Shown here one piece after another: positions 17,438-26,500 of a stretch of DNA of 64,000 nucleotides. The stretch covers positions 62,001 through 126,000 of the forward strand of contig JADJNY010000003.1 in NCBI GenBank assembly GCA_016714045.1, given 5' to 3'. The notes under the pieces are model-generated. The model saw only the letters and a list, made by a program, of their open reading frames with translations, did not search any database and was not told the DNA's origin. Within the stretch, counting starts at the first letter, position 1, and each line of letters starts with the position of its first letter. The DNA comes from Planctomycetota bacterium. Its GTDB lineage: Bacteria > Planctomycetota > UBA1135 > GCA-002686595. The position numbers and the translations under genes are program-made.

Positions 17438-18487
17438 GCTCTGGAGCTCCGAGGCGTGACGAAGCGCTTCGGCGCCGGCGCCTCGGCCGGGCGCGGCGCG
17501 CGCGCGCTCGACGGCGTCGACCTCGTGCTCGGCGAGCGCGAGTTCCTCGTCGTGCTCGGCCCGACCGGGGCGGGGAAGACGACGCTCCTGCGCACGATCG
17601 CGGGTCTCGAAACGCCCGACGCGGGAAGCGTGGCGCTCCACGGCCGCGACGCGCGCGCGCTCGCGCCCGCGGACCGCGACGTCGCGCTCGTGTTCCAGAA
17701 CTTCTCGCTCTACCCGAGCGCCACCGTGCGCGAGAACCTGGCGTTCCCGCTCGCCGCGCCCGCGCGACGCCTCTCGCGCGCCGAGATCGACGAGCGCGTC
17801 GCCTGGGCGGCGAAGCTCTTGCACGTCGAGCGCCTGCTCGACCGCCCCGCGAAGAAGCTCTCGGGCGGCGAGATGCAGCGCGTCGCGATCGGCCGCGCGA
17901 TCGTGCGGCGGCCGAAGCTGTTCCTGATGGACGAGCCGCTGACGAACCTCGACGCGAAGCTGCGCGAGGAGCTGCGCGTCGAGCTGCGCGAGCTCGCGCG
18001 GGAGCTCGAAACACCCGTGGTGTGGGTGACGCACGACCAGGCCGAAGCGTTGACGATGGCGGACCGCGTCGCGCTGCTCGTCGACGGGCGCATCGTGCAG
18101 ACGGGGACGCCGGAGGACGTGTACGCGCGACCGAACTCGCCGCTCGCGGCGCGAGAGCTCGGCACGCCGCCGATGAACCTCTTCGACGTCGAACGGAAGG
18201 ACGAACGCTGGATCACGGCGGACGGCGTCGAGCTCGCGCGCGCGGACGCGGGCGCGCCGGAGCGCGCGACGATCGGCGTGCGGCCCGAGCACGTCCTCCT
18301 CGACGGCGGGCCGAGCGACGCGGTCGTGCACGTCGTCGAGGACTGGGGCCCTTCGCGCGTCCTCTTCGCGCACGTCGGCGCGCACGCGTTGCACGTCCTC
18401 GCGCCGCGCGACTGCGCGCTCCGTGCCGGCGACCGGTTCCGTCCGACGTTCGACGTGCGCCGCGTCGTCGTCTGGCCGCGCGCGTGA
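17396..18487 (+). CDS. ABC transporter ATPase, MalK/UgpC type (second of two)
   Basis: 363 residues. Walker A GPTGAGKTT, Q-loop VFQNFSLYPSATV, signature LSGGEMQRVAIGRAI, Walker B LFLMDEPLTNLD and H-loop WVTHDQAEA are intact. The C-terminal regulatory domain carries GTPPMNLFDVE and IGVRPEHVLL. The start ATG has GGAGG six bases upstream, inside a 30-bp repeat. Twin ATPases beside two permeases recall the glycerol importer GlpSTPQV, though no substrate can be assigned. Last gene of the cassette; a strong hairpin follows. Confidence 0.92.
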   Translation: MSAPENREAFVRPPALELRGVTKRFGAGASAGRGARALDGVDLVLGEREFLVVLGPTGAGKTTLLRTIAGLETPDAGSVALHGRDARALAPADRDVALVFQNFSLYPSATVRENLAFPLAAPARRLSRAEIDERVAWAAKLLHVERLLDRPAKKLSGGEMQRVAIGRAIVRRPKLFLMDEPLTNLDAKLREELRVELRELARELETPVVWVTHDQAEALTMADRVALLVDGRIVQTGTPEDVYARPNSPLAARELGTPPMNLFDVERKDERWITADGVELARADAGAPERATIGVRPEHVLLDGGPSDAVVHVVEDWGPSRVLFAHVGAHALHVLAPRDCALRAGDRFRPTFDVRRVVVWPRA

Positions 18488-18508
18488 CGCGCGCCGCGAA
18501 CGGAACAA

Positions 18509-18544
18509 GCGCGGAGCGGGGCGCTCTCTCACCCCGCTCCGCGC
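18509..18544. terminator. Strong GC hairpin between convergent genes
   Basis: A perfect 13-bp stem, GCGCGGAGCGGGG (18509-18521) against CCCCGCTCCGCGC (18532-18544), with a 10-nt loop, lies between the second ATPase stop and the convergent CPCGN gene stop. There is no long T-run, but position and stability suit a bidirectional terminator in a high-GC genome. Confidence 0.65.
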
Positions 18545-18593
18545 GCTTCGAGACAACCCCTCGCCGACGGTCGTGACCGCCGGCGCGGACGGA

Positions 18594-19859
18594 TCACGGC
18601 GCCCAGCGGACCTGGACGGCGCTCGTGAAGTTGAAGGTCGACGGCGTGCAGAAGCTCGCCGCGTTGCGGTACCACGCCTGGTAGTAGCGCGTCGCGCCGG
18701 TCGCGGGGATCGCACCGCGCACGTGGAGGTCCGGGTCGCCCGTGTCCGGGTACTGCGCCGTGCCGCCGGACGCGGTCTTCGTGCCGAGGCGGATGATCGC
18801 GCCGGCGACGCAGATCAACCCGTCGCCGAGCGCGAGCGGCGTCGACTCCATCAGCGTCGTGCCCTGGAAGAACAGCACGGACGTCGTCGCCGGGACGTTG
18901 GACGCGACGAGGAACAGCGTGTCGTTGCCGACCGTGGGGAGACCGTTCGCGACCATCTCCGCGCCCGCGGTCGACACGGAGCTCGCGCAGCCACTGCCGG
19001 GCGCGCCCGTGTTGCCGCACGGGCACGGCGCGAAGACGCCGGACCCGTCGCAAGCGAGGATGCCGAACTCACGGCGGAAGCGCAGGATCGTCGAGCTGGG
19101 TTGGCCCGCGCCGGCGACGAAGAAGTTCGCGCCGAAGTGGTCGAAGGCGATCCCGCCCGCGATCGCGCGCGGCGCGGGGAGGAAGCTAGAGAGGTCCACG
19201 CCCGAGATCTGCGCGCCCGTCGACGTGTTCACCTCGATCAGGAAGCCCGTGTCCTCCGCGAGCACGTAGCACGCGCCCGTGTGCGGGTCGAACGCGAGGT
19301 CGATCATGCGCGAGGTCGTGCCGAGGATCGGCACGCTCGCGAGGATCGCTCCCGTCGACGGATCGAGTCGGCGCAGCGTCGTGCCGCCACCCGCCACGGT
19401 TCCGGAGGTGACCCACAGGTTGCCCGCCGTGTCGAACGCGGCGCCGGTGGCCTCGCGGCCCGCGCCGAAATCGGCGACGAGCGCACCGGCCTGGCTCACC
19501 CGCCCGCCTTCCGACTCGCCGAACGCGCTGAACACGACGACGTCGTGGGCCGCCGAGGCCGGCGAGATCGCGAGCGCGTCCGCGCCCAGGTTGAAGCCCG
19601 GGATCACGACGGGATCGACCGTCGACAGCAGCGCCCCGGTGAGCGGATTGAGCTCGTGCACGAGCCCGTTCGTGGATCCGTCGCAGATCCAGAGCTTGAC
19701 CGCCCCGTTCTCGAACGCGAGGTCGCCGACGCTGCTCAGCCCCACCGCCGTGATGTCGAAGGGGGTGAGGGGGCTGAGGACGAGCTGGTCGGCCGCGGCG
19801 GGGAGTCCGAGGACGAGGGCTGCGAGGGCGAGGGGCAAGGAGTCGAGGTGTAGGCGCAT
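18594..19859 (-). CDS. Secreted beta-propeller protein with CPCGN C-terminal domain
   Basis: 421 residues from the ATG at 19859. Signal peptide MRLHLDSLPLALAALVLG then LPAAAD cleavage. The body has repeated propeller-like units: VKLWICDGSTNGLVHELNP, GNLWVTSG...LRRLDPSTG, GACYVLAED...LIEVNTSTG, typical of NHL/SMP-30-like folds that bind small ligands or proteins. The last about 140 residues are the shared domain (CDGSGVFAPCPCGN, GSGCASS, LGDGLICVAG, YYQAWYRNAASFC, VRWAP). It is likely a secreted or surface protein with unknown ligand. The neighbour upstream on the same strand is a membrane-tethered sigma factor (173 bp away), which might regulate it; that is inference. Confidence 0.82.
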   Translation of the reverse strand: MRLHLDSLPLALAALVLGLPAAADQLVLSPLTPFDITAVGLSSVGDLAFENGAVKLWICDGSTNGLVHELNPLTGALLSTVDPVVIPGFNLGADALAISPASAAHDVVVFSAFGESEGGRVSQAGALVADFGAGREATGAAFDTAGNLWVTSGTVAGGGTTLRRLDPSTGAILASVPILGTTSRMIDLAFDPHTGACYVLAEDTGFLIEVNTSTGAQISGVDLSSFLPAPRAIAGGIAFDHFGANFFVAGAGQPSSTILRFRREFGILACDGSGVFAPCPCGNTGAPGSGCASSVSTAGAEMVANGLPTVGNDTLFLVASNVPATTSVLFFQGTTLMESTPLALGDGLICVAGAIIRLGTKTASGGTAQYPDTGDPDLHVRGAIPATGATRYYQAWYRNAASFCTPSTFNFTSAVQVRWAP

Positions 19860-20032
19860 GGGTGCTTGGGTTGGGGCCAGGAGGCCCGCCTGCGCCCGGC
19901 ATGGAGACGGGGGAGGCGGAGCCCGGGTGGGATCGGGAGGTTCACCCTGTCTGTCCGGGGCGCGCCGGCGGTTTTCACCCGTTCCGGGATTTCCTCCCGA
20001 CCGAGCGTGGAGCGCCCGTGGTCCCCCGGCCC

Positions 20033-23000
20033 TCAAGGACGACGCAGCGTCGTCAGCACCCCCGCGCGCACGTCGGCCGTGTCGAGCGCCGTCCACGTCC
20101 GCGGATCGTCGTCGAGGACCGCGGGGTCGAAGCGCCACAGCTTCGAGCGGCCGGCGAGGACCGCCAGCTCCGGGTCGCCTGCCTTCGGCACGGGCCGCAC
20201 GGCGAAGTCGCCGTTCTGGAACAGCGTGACCACGGCGAGCGGCGCGTCGATCGTCGCGTGCTCGACGCGCACGCGCGCCGAGCGCAGGTCGAGCTCGAGC
20301 GCGTGGCCTCCGACCGCGTACTCCATGCGCCGCACCCAGCGCAGTCCGTCCAGCTCGCCGCCGATCGCGGTGACGACGACGAAGCCGGGGCCGAGCTCGC
20401 GCGGAGCGATACGCGCGCGGCCCTCGCCGTCGAGCTTCGCGCCCTTCGATTCGAGCAGTGTGGCGATCCTGGTCCCCGACCCCGCGGCAACGCTCCAACC
20501 GGCGGCCGGCGCGCCGTCGACGAGGACGTGCACCGCGAGCTCGCACTCGGGACCGGGGCCGAGCTCGAGGTCGAAGCGTGTCGTGAGCCCGTCGGCGACC
20601 GTGCAGCTCCACGGGAATTCGCGCGCCGGTCCTTCGAGGAAGGACATCGAGAGCACTCGATCGGCATCGATCTCCGTGACGTGCTCCATCACGTGCCAAC
20701 GCCCGGGCGCGAGCCCCTCGAGCCTGTAGGCGCCGTTCGGGCCGACACGCTGCGTGAACCCGCGTCCGTCGCCGCGCGAGAACGCGACGATCGTCCCGGC
20801 GACGTCGCGACCGGCCGGCGCGCGCACACGGCCTTCGATCACGCCGCCGCGGAGGAGCTCCACCGCGAGGCCGTCTCGGCCGCGCTCCGACACGAACGCA
20901 TCGAGCGCGACCTCCGCCGTGGCGAACCCGTCCGCGACGACGAGCAGCACCATGTCGCCCTCGTCGCGCAGCGTGAGCGTGAACGCGCCGTCCGCGTTCG
21001 TGGTCGTCCGCGCGCGCGTCTGTGGATCGAAGCGCACGGCGAGCCCATTGCGCGCGTAGCGGCCCGTTCCGCGACGGTACGCCTCGATGCGTGCGTCTCC
21101 GACGGGGACGCCGTCGTACACGACTCGGCCACGGACGCCGGGCAGCGCGTCGAGCTCGACGAGGACCGGCTCGCTCGGGACCGTGTCGAACGGGCCCGCA
21201 CGGCCGAGCGCGTAGCCATCCGCGAGGACCTCGAGCTCGAAGCGCGCGACCTGCGGCACGAAGCGCGCGATGCCCTCTGGGTGGGGGCCTTCGCTGCTCG
21301 AGCCGCCCGAGCGGCCGGGCTCGGGCTCCATGGCGACGGCGCGGAAGCGCTCGATCGCGCGTCCGTCGCGCGTGCGCACGCGGACCGCGAGCTCGCGTTT
21401 CCGTGCGAGTTTCAGCACGACGTCGAGCGTGCCGGCCTCGACGCCGTCGACCCGGACCGCGCCATGGCGGCCCTGGAAGTCGCTCGCCGTGAGGCTGTAC
21501 TCGGCGCCGCGGTTCACCAGGACCCGGAACTTCCCTTTGGCGTCCGATACGACGGCGCCGCTGCCGTTGCCGCGGAGGGAGCTGAACGAGTAGGCGACGC
21601 TCGCGAAGGGCGCCGGCGTGCCATCGGGATCGAGCACGACGCCGGCGATGCGGTGCTCGTCCGCGGTTGGAGCGAGCACGAGCTCGACGCCGCGGCTCAC
21701 CTGGAGCACGCGCACTTCGATCGGACGGCTGACCGTCGTGACGAAGTCGGGGTGCACGGCCACGAGCCGGACGCTCCCCACGGGCGCGCCGCGGAGCGTG
21801 AACGCGCCCTCGGAGTCGTTCACCGAACAAGACGTGTCGTCGTCGACGCTCGCGTGCTCGAGCTCGGCTTCGGGCACGTCCGGCCGGACGAGGCCGACGC
21901 GGGCGCCGACGACCGGGGCGCCGAGCGCATCGACGACGCGACCGGCGACGTCGCCTCCGCGCACGAGGGTCAGCGTGCCGAGGTAGGCCGTTTCGCCGCG
22001 TCGCGCGGTGATGCGCGCCGAGCGAGAGGCCCAACCGGGCGCGGCGGCGCGCAGGACGAGCTCGCTCGTGTCCGCGCGGAGCTCGAACACGAGCGACGTG
22101 CGGCCGTCGGCGCCGCTCTCCGCGCGCGCCCGCTCGTGATCCGGTCCGCGCGCGCTCGCGAGCTCGACGCCGGCGATCGCCCGGCCCGTCTCGTCGACGA
22201 AGCGCGCTTCGATCGTCGCGGAGGCGACCGCTCCCGCCTGCGTGTCGATCTCCGCCGGGGGCGCTGTGCTCGCGGGCGCGCGCGTGGCGGGGTCCGGCGC
22301 CGGTTCGACGCCGCGCTCCGCCATCGGCGCGAACGCGACGGGCAGCGGCTCGTTCGATCCAACCGCGATCCGCGCGGGGTCGGGGGCGAGGGCGTCGAAG
22401 GCGAAGTAGAGCGCCGCGACGACGATCGCGGCCGCGCTGGCGAGCTTCAACATGGGCATGAACCAAAGCGCTCCTTGCCATGCGCCCACGGCGACCGTCG
22501 CCGCGGCGGCGGAATCCGTGCGCAGGAGCGGCGCGAGCGCGACCGTCCACGCGCCGCGACGTCCGTCGTGTCCGCGATCGAGCACCGAGCGCAGTTCGTC
22601 GACGGCCGTCTTGAGCCGCCAACGCACCGTACTCGCGCTCACACCCTGACGCTCCGCGATCTCCTCCGAGGACCGGTGCTCGAAGTACGCGAGCAGCACC
22701 GTCGAACGGTAGGGCTCGCGCAGCTCGCGCAACGCGTCGAGGAGCGCTCGTTGCGCTTCGAGGCGCGCGGAGAGCTCGTCGGGTCCGAGACCGGCGCTCT
22801 CCGCGTCGTCGAAGCTCGCCCGAGGTGCCACCTTGCGGCCCCGCATGCGGGCGAAGTTGCGCGCGACGCGCGCAAGCCACGGGCGTAGGGGCCGTTCGCG
22901 CTCGGGCGGACGCCGCAGCGCGGCGATCCACGTGTCCTGCGCGAGGTCGTCGGCTTCGGAGGGATCGGAGACCAGCCTCCGAGCGAGCGTCCCGAGCCAC

Positions 23001-23053
23001 TCGGCCTCTGAAAGGAGCTCCTCGGTCGACCAACGCATGGGATCCGTTTGCAT
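20033..23053 (-). CDS. ECF sigma factor fused to a transmembrane helix and extracytoplasmic carboxypeptidase-regulatory-like repeats
   Basis: 1006 residues. Region 2 (about 15-75) contains DPSEADDLAQDTWIAALRRPP and RPWLARVARNFAR; region 4 (about 105-160) contains REPYRSTVLLAYFEHRSSEE with ASTVRWRLKTAVDELRS. A transmembrane helix follows at about 198-219 (MLKLASAAAIVVAALYFAF). The remaining about 780 residues are predicted outside and hold at least five beta-sandwich units with the carboxypeptidase-regulatory signature, for example DVAGRVVDALGAPVVGARV, IAGVVLDPDGTPAPFASV and VRGRVVYDGVPVGDARI. This is a one-polypeptide sensor and sigma factor. Activation would need release by proteolysis or polymerase recruitment to the membrane. 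The ATG at 23053 is preceded by GGGGA; an ATG at 23038 is an alternative. Confidence 0.85.
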   Translation of the reverse strand: MQTDPMRWSTEELLSEAEWLGTLARRLVSDPSEADDLAQDTWIAALRRPPERERPLRPWLARVARNFARMRGRKVAPRASFDDAESAGLGPDELSARLEAQRALLDALRELREPYRSTVLLAYFEHRSSEEIAERQGVSASTVRWRLKTAVDELRSVLDRGHDGRRGAWTVALAPLLRTDSAAAATVAVGAWQGALWFMPMLKLASAAAIVVAALYFAFDALAPDPARIAVGSNEPLPVAFAPMAERGVEPAPDPATRAPASTAPPAEIDTQAGAVASATIEARFVDETGRAIAGVELASARGPDHERARAESGADGRTSLVFELRADTSELVLRAAAPGWASRSARITARRGETAYLGTLTLVRGGDVAGRVVDALGAPVVGARVGLVRPDVPEAELEHASVDDDTSCSVNDSEGAFTLRGAPVGSVRLVAVHPDFVTTVSRPIEVRVLQVSRGVELVLAPTADEHRIAGVVLDPDGTPAPFASVAYSFSSLRGNGSGAVVSDAKGKFRVLVNRGAEYSLTASDFQGRHGAVRVDGVEAGTLDVVLKLARKRELAVRVRTRDGRAIERFRAVAMEPEPGRSGGSSSEGPHPEGIARFVPQVARFELEVLADGYALGRAGPFDTVPSEPVLVELDALPGVRGRVVYDGVPVGDARIEAYRRGTGRYARNGLAVRFDPQTRARTTTNADGAFTLTLRDEGDMVLLVVADGFATAEVALDAFVSERGRDGLAVELLRGGVIEGRVRAPAGRDVAGTIVAFSRGDGRGFTQRVGPNGAYRLEGLAPGRWHVMEHVTEIDADRVLSMSFLEGPAREFPWSCTVADGLTTRFDLELGPGPECELAVHVLVDGAPAAGWSVAAGSGTRIATLLESKGAKLDGEGRARIAPRELGPGFVVVTAIGGELDGLRWVRRMEYAVGGHALELDLRSARVRVEHATIDAPLAVVTLFQNGDFAVRPVPKAGDPELAVLAGRSKLWRFDPAVLDDDPRTWTALDTADVRAGVLTTLRRP

Positions 23054-23184
23054 GGCGCGTCCCCGATGCGCGGCGCGCGAGCCCGTGGGGGGATTTCCGG
23101 AAGATACCGCGCGCGGACCGGCCGAGGGCTCGTCGCGGCGCGCGCGGCCGCTATCCTCTGCGCCTCGTTCCCCGGAGGCTGCCC

Positions 23185-23493
23185 GTGATCACCCACGTCG
23201 TCCTGTTGCGTGTCAAGAAGACCGTGCCCGCGAAGGAGGTCGAGCGCGCCTTCGGCGCCATCGGCGCGTTGAAAGGGCGGATCCACGGGATCCTCTCGTA
23301 CTCCTGGGGCCCGTACTCCTCGCCGGAAGGGCTCCACAAGGGCTTCACGCACGGCTTCGTGATGACGTTCACGGACGCGGCGGCGCGCGACGCGTACCTG
23401 CCGCACCCCGAGCACGAGGTCGTGAAGTCGATGGTGTTCGAGCTCCTGGACGGCGGGCTCGACGGCGTGATCGCGTTCGACTGGGCGAGTTGA
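23185..23493 (+). CDS. Dabb (stress-responsive A/B barrel) family protein
   Basis: 102 residues from a GTG at 23185 with GGAGG at 23174-23178. The sequence opens VITHVVLLRVKK and contains the conserved HGFVMTF, RDAYLPHPEHE motif of the dimeric alpha-beta barrel (Dabb) domain. Members are small cytoplasmic proteins; some are polyketide cyclases, many are stress-associated with unknown substrate. The length is normal for a one-domain member. It is divergent from the sigma fusion (131-bp gap) and 69 bp upstream of the PVC composite gene. Confidence 0.88.
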   Translation: MITHVVLLRVKKTVPAKEVERAFGAIGALKGRIHGILSYSWGPYSSPEGLHKGFTHGFVMTFTDAAARDAYLPHPEHEVVKSMVFELLDGGLDGVIAFDWAS

Positions 23494-23562
23494 ACGCCCC
23501 GCGTGCCGCGCGCCGGACGAGCGCGCGCGGTGCGGATCCATCGCTCGTCACGCGAGCTCCGC

Positions 23563-26500
23563 ATGCTGCTCTCCGCGCGCACCGTGTTCCCCTTCGTTTC
23601 CTTCGCGAGCTGCGCCGCGTCCGAGCGTGCGACCTCGCCTGCTCCTGCCGCGCGGCCCGCGAGCGAGGTCGCGTTCGAGCGGCGCGAGCTCTCGAACGAG
23701 TTCACGTGCGAGGGCGCGACGTTCGCCGACCTCGACCAGGACGGCGACCAGGACGTGATCGCGGGACCGTGGTGGTACGAAGGACCCGCGTGGACGACGC
23801 GGCACGCGCTCTACGCGCCGAAGCCCTTCGATCCGGCGGGCTACTCGGACGCATTCTTCGCGTGGCCGTGTGACGTCGACCGCGACGGGTGGATCGACGT
23901 CGTCACCGTCGGGTTCCCGGGCAGGGAGGCGTTCTGGTACCGGAACGCGCTCGCCGCGAAGGACGCGAAGGACGCGCAGTGGGAGCGCTTCCTCGTCGCG
24001 CCCGAGGTCGACAACGAATCGCCCGCGTTCACGGACCTCACCGGCGACGGCGCGCCCGAGCTCGTGTTCCACACGGGCGGCCGCTTCGGTTGGGCGGAGC
24101 CCGTGAAGTCGGACCCGCGCGCGCCGTGGACGTTCCACCCGCTCTCCGCGAAGCTCGACATCGGGCGCTTCACGCACGGGCTCGGCGTCGGTGACGTGAG
24201 CGGCGACGGGCGCGCGGACGTCCTGTGGAAGGAGGGCTGGTTCGAGCAGCCCGCGTCGCTCGCGAACGACCCCGAGTGGACGTTCCACGCGTTCCGCTTC
24301 AGCGACCGCGAGGGCGGCGCGCAGATGTTCACGTACGACGTCGACGGCGACGGCGACCGCGACGTGATCACGTCGCTCGCGGCGCACCACTTCGGCCTGT
24401 CGTGGTTCGAACACACGAAGAAGGACGGCGCCGTCGACTTCGTCGAGCACCGGATCATGGACGATCCGTCGGCGAAGAACGCGCGCGGCGTGTGCTTCAG
24501 CGAGCTCCACGCAATCGACCTCGCGGACGTGAACGGCGACGGGCTCCAGGACGTCGTCACGGGCAAGCGCTGGTGGGCGCACGGCGCCGCGGGCGACCCG
24601 CAGCCGGGCTCGAAGCCCGAGGTGTGGTGGTTCGAGCTCGTGCGCGAGAAGGACGGCGTCGACCTCGTGCCGCACCTCGCCGACGACGCGAGCGGTGTCG
24701 GCACGCAGCTCGTCACCGGCGACGTCGACGGCGACGGACGGCGCGACGTCGTGATCGGGAACAAGCGCGGCGCGTTCGTGCTCTTGCAGCGCACGCCGAA
24801 GGAGCTCCTGTCGAGCGGTGCGCGCTCGGCGGCGATCGGAAGCCCGACCTCGAGCGCGCCGGCGGACACGGCGAGCACCGCGAAGGGCACGAAAAGCGGT
24901 CCGTCGGGCGCCGCATCCCCGGGCACGAAGCCCGCGGGGCACGACAACCTCGATTTCGAACAAGGCAACCTGTCGGGTTGGACCGCGCAGGAGAAGGCCT
25001 TCGAGGGTCAACCGATCCGCGGCGACACCGTGACGAAGCGCGGCCGCGAGGCGAGCCTGCACGCGGGCGAGTGGTGGATCGGGGGGTACGAAAGGGCGGG
25101 CGATGGGCCGACGGGCACGCTGACGTCGAAGCCGTTCCGCTGCGAACAGCCGTGGGCGAGCTTCCTCGTCGGCGGCGGAGGCAGCCGCGCGACGCGCGTC
25201 GAGATCGTGCTCGCGGGCACGGAGCACGTCCTCGAGCCCAAGCCCCCGAAGGCGCCGGCCGAGGCGCGCCTCGGCGGCGAGCGCGTGCTCTTCGTGACGC
25301 CGGGCGCGAACTACGAATCGATGCAGCGCGTCGTCGCGGACCTGCACGAGGCCGTGGGGAAAGACGTCGTCGTGCGCCTCGTCGACGACGCCTCGGGCGG
25401 CTGGGGGCACCTCAACTTCGACGATTTCCGCTTTCACGCGACGAAGCCGTCGTTCCCGCGGCCCGCGGGCGTGCCCGCGATCCTCCCGATGGACGAGGTC
25501 GAGCACGCGGGCCTCGCTCCGCGGGAGGCCGCGCAGGCGATGACGACGCGCGAGGGCTTTCGCGTCGAGCTCGTCGCCGCCGAACCCGACGTGCACCAAC
25601 CCGTCGCGTTCACGTTCGACGCGCGGGGGCGCCTCTGGGTCGCCGAGGCGTTCACGTACCCCAAGCGCGCGGAGGGCGATTGGAACGCGGGCGCGGACGA
25701 CGTCGTCGTGTTCGAAGACAAGGACGCGAACGGCTCGTTCGAGACGCGCACCGTCTTCCTCGACCACCTGAACCTCGTCAGCGGTCTCGAGGTCGGCTTC
25801 GGCGGGGTGTGGATCGGAGCCGCGCCCTACTTGCTGTTCGTGCCCGACGCGAACGGCGACCTCGTGCCCGACGGTCCGCCCGTGAAGGTGCTCGACGGCT
25901 TCGGGTACCAGGACACGCACGAGACGCTGAACGCGTTCACGTGGGGTCCCGACGGATGGCTCTACGGATGCCACGGCGTGTTCACGCACTCGCGCGTCGG
26001 CGCGCCGGGGACGAGCGACGCCGAGCGCGTGCCCATCGACGCGGGCGTGTGGCGCTACCACCCGACGAAGAAGACGTTCGAGGTCTTCGCGTGGGGCACG
26101 TCGAACCCGTGGGGCGTCGACTTCGACGACGACGGGCAGGCGTTCGTCACCGCGTGCGTCATCCCGCACCTGTGGCACGTGATCCAGGGCGCGCGCTACG
26201 AGCGCCAGGCCGGCGCGCACTTCGACGCGCACCTGATGGGCGAGATCGGCACGATCGCCGACCACCGCCACTACCTCGGCGACACGCCGCACGGCGGCAA
26301 CTTGCGCTCGAACGCGGCGGGCGGCGGCCACGCGCACTGCGGGCTCCTCTGCTACCTCGGCGACGCGTTCCCGAAGGAGTACCGGAACGCGCTCCTCTTC
26401 GGGAACATCCACGGGAACCGCCTCAACATGGACGTCGTCGAGCGCTCGGGCTCGGGCTTCGTCGGCCGCCACGCGCCCGACTTCCTGCTCGCGAACGACC

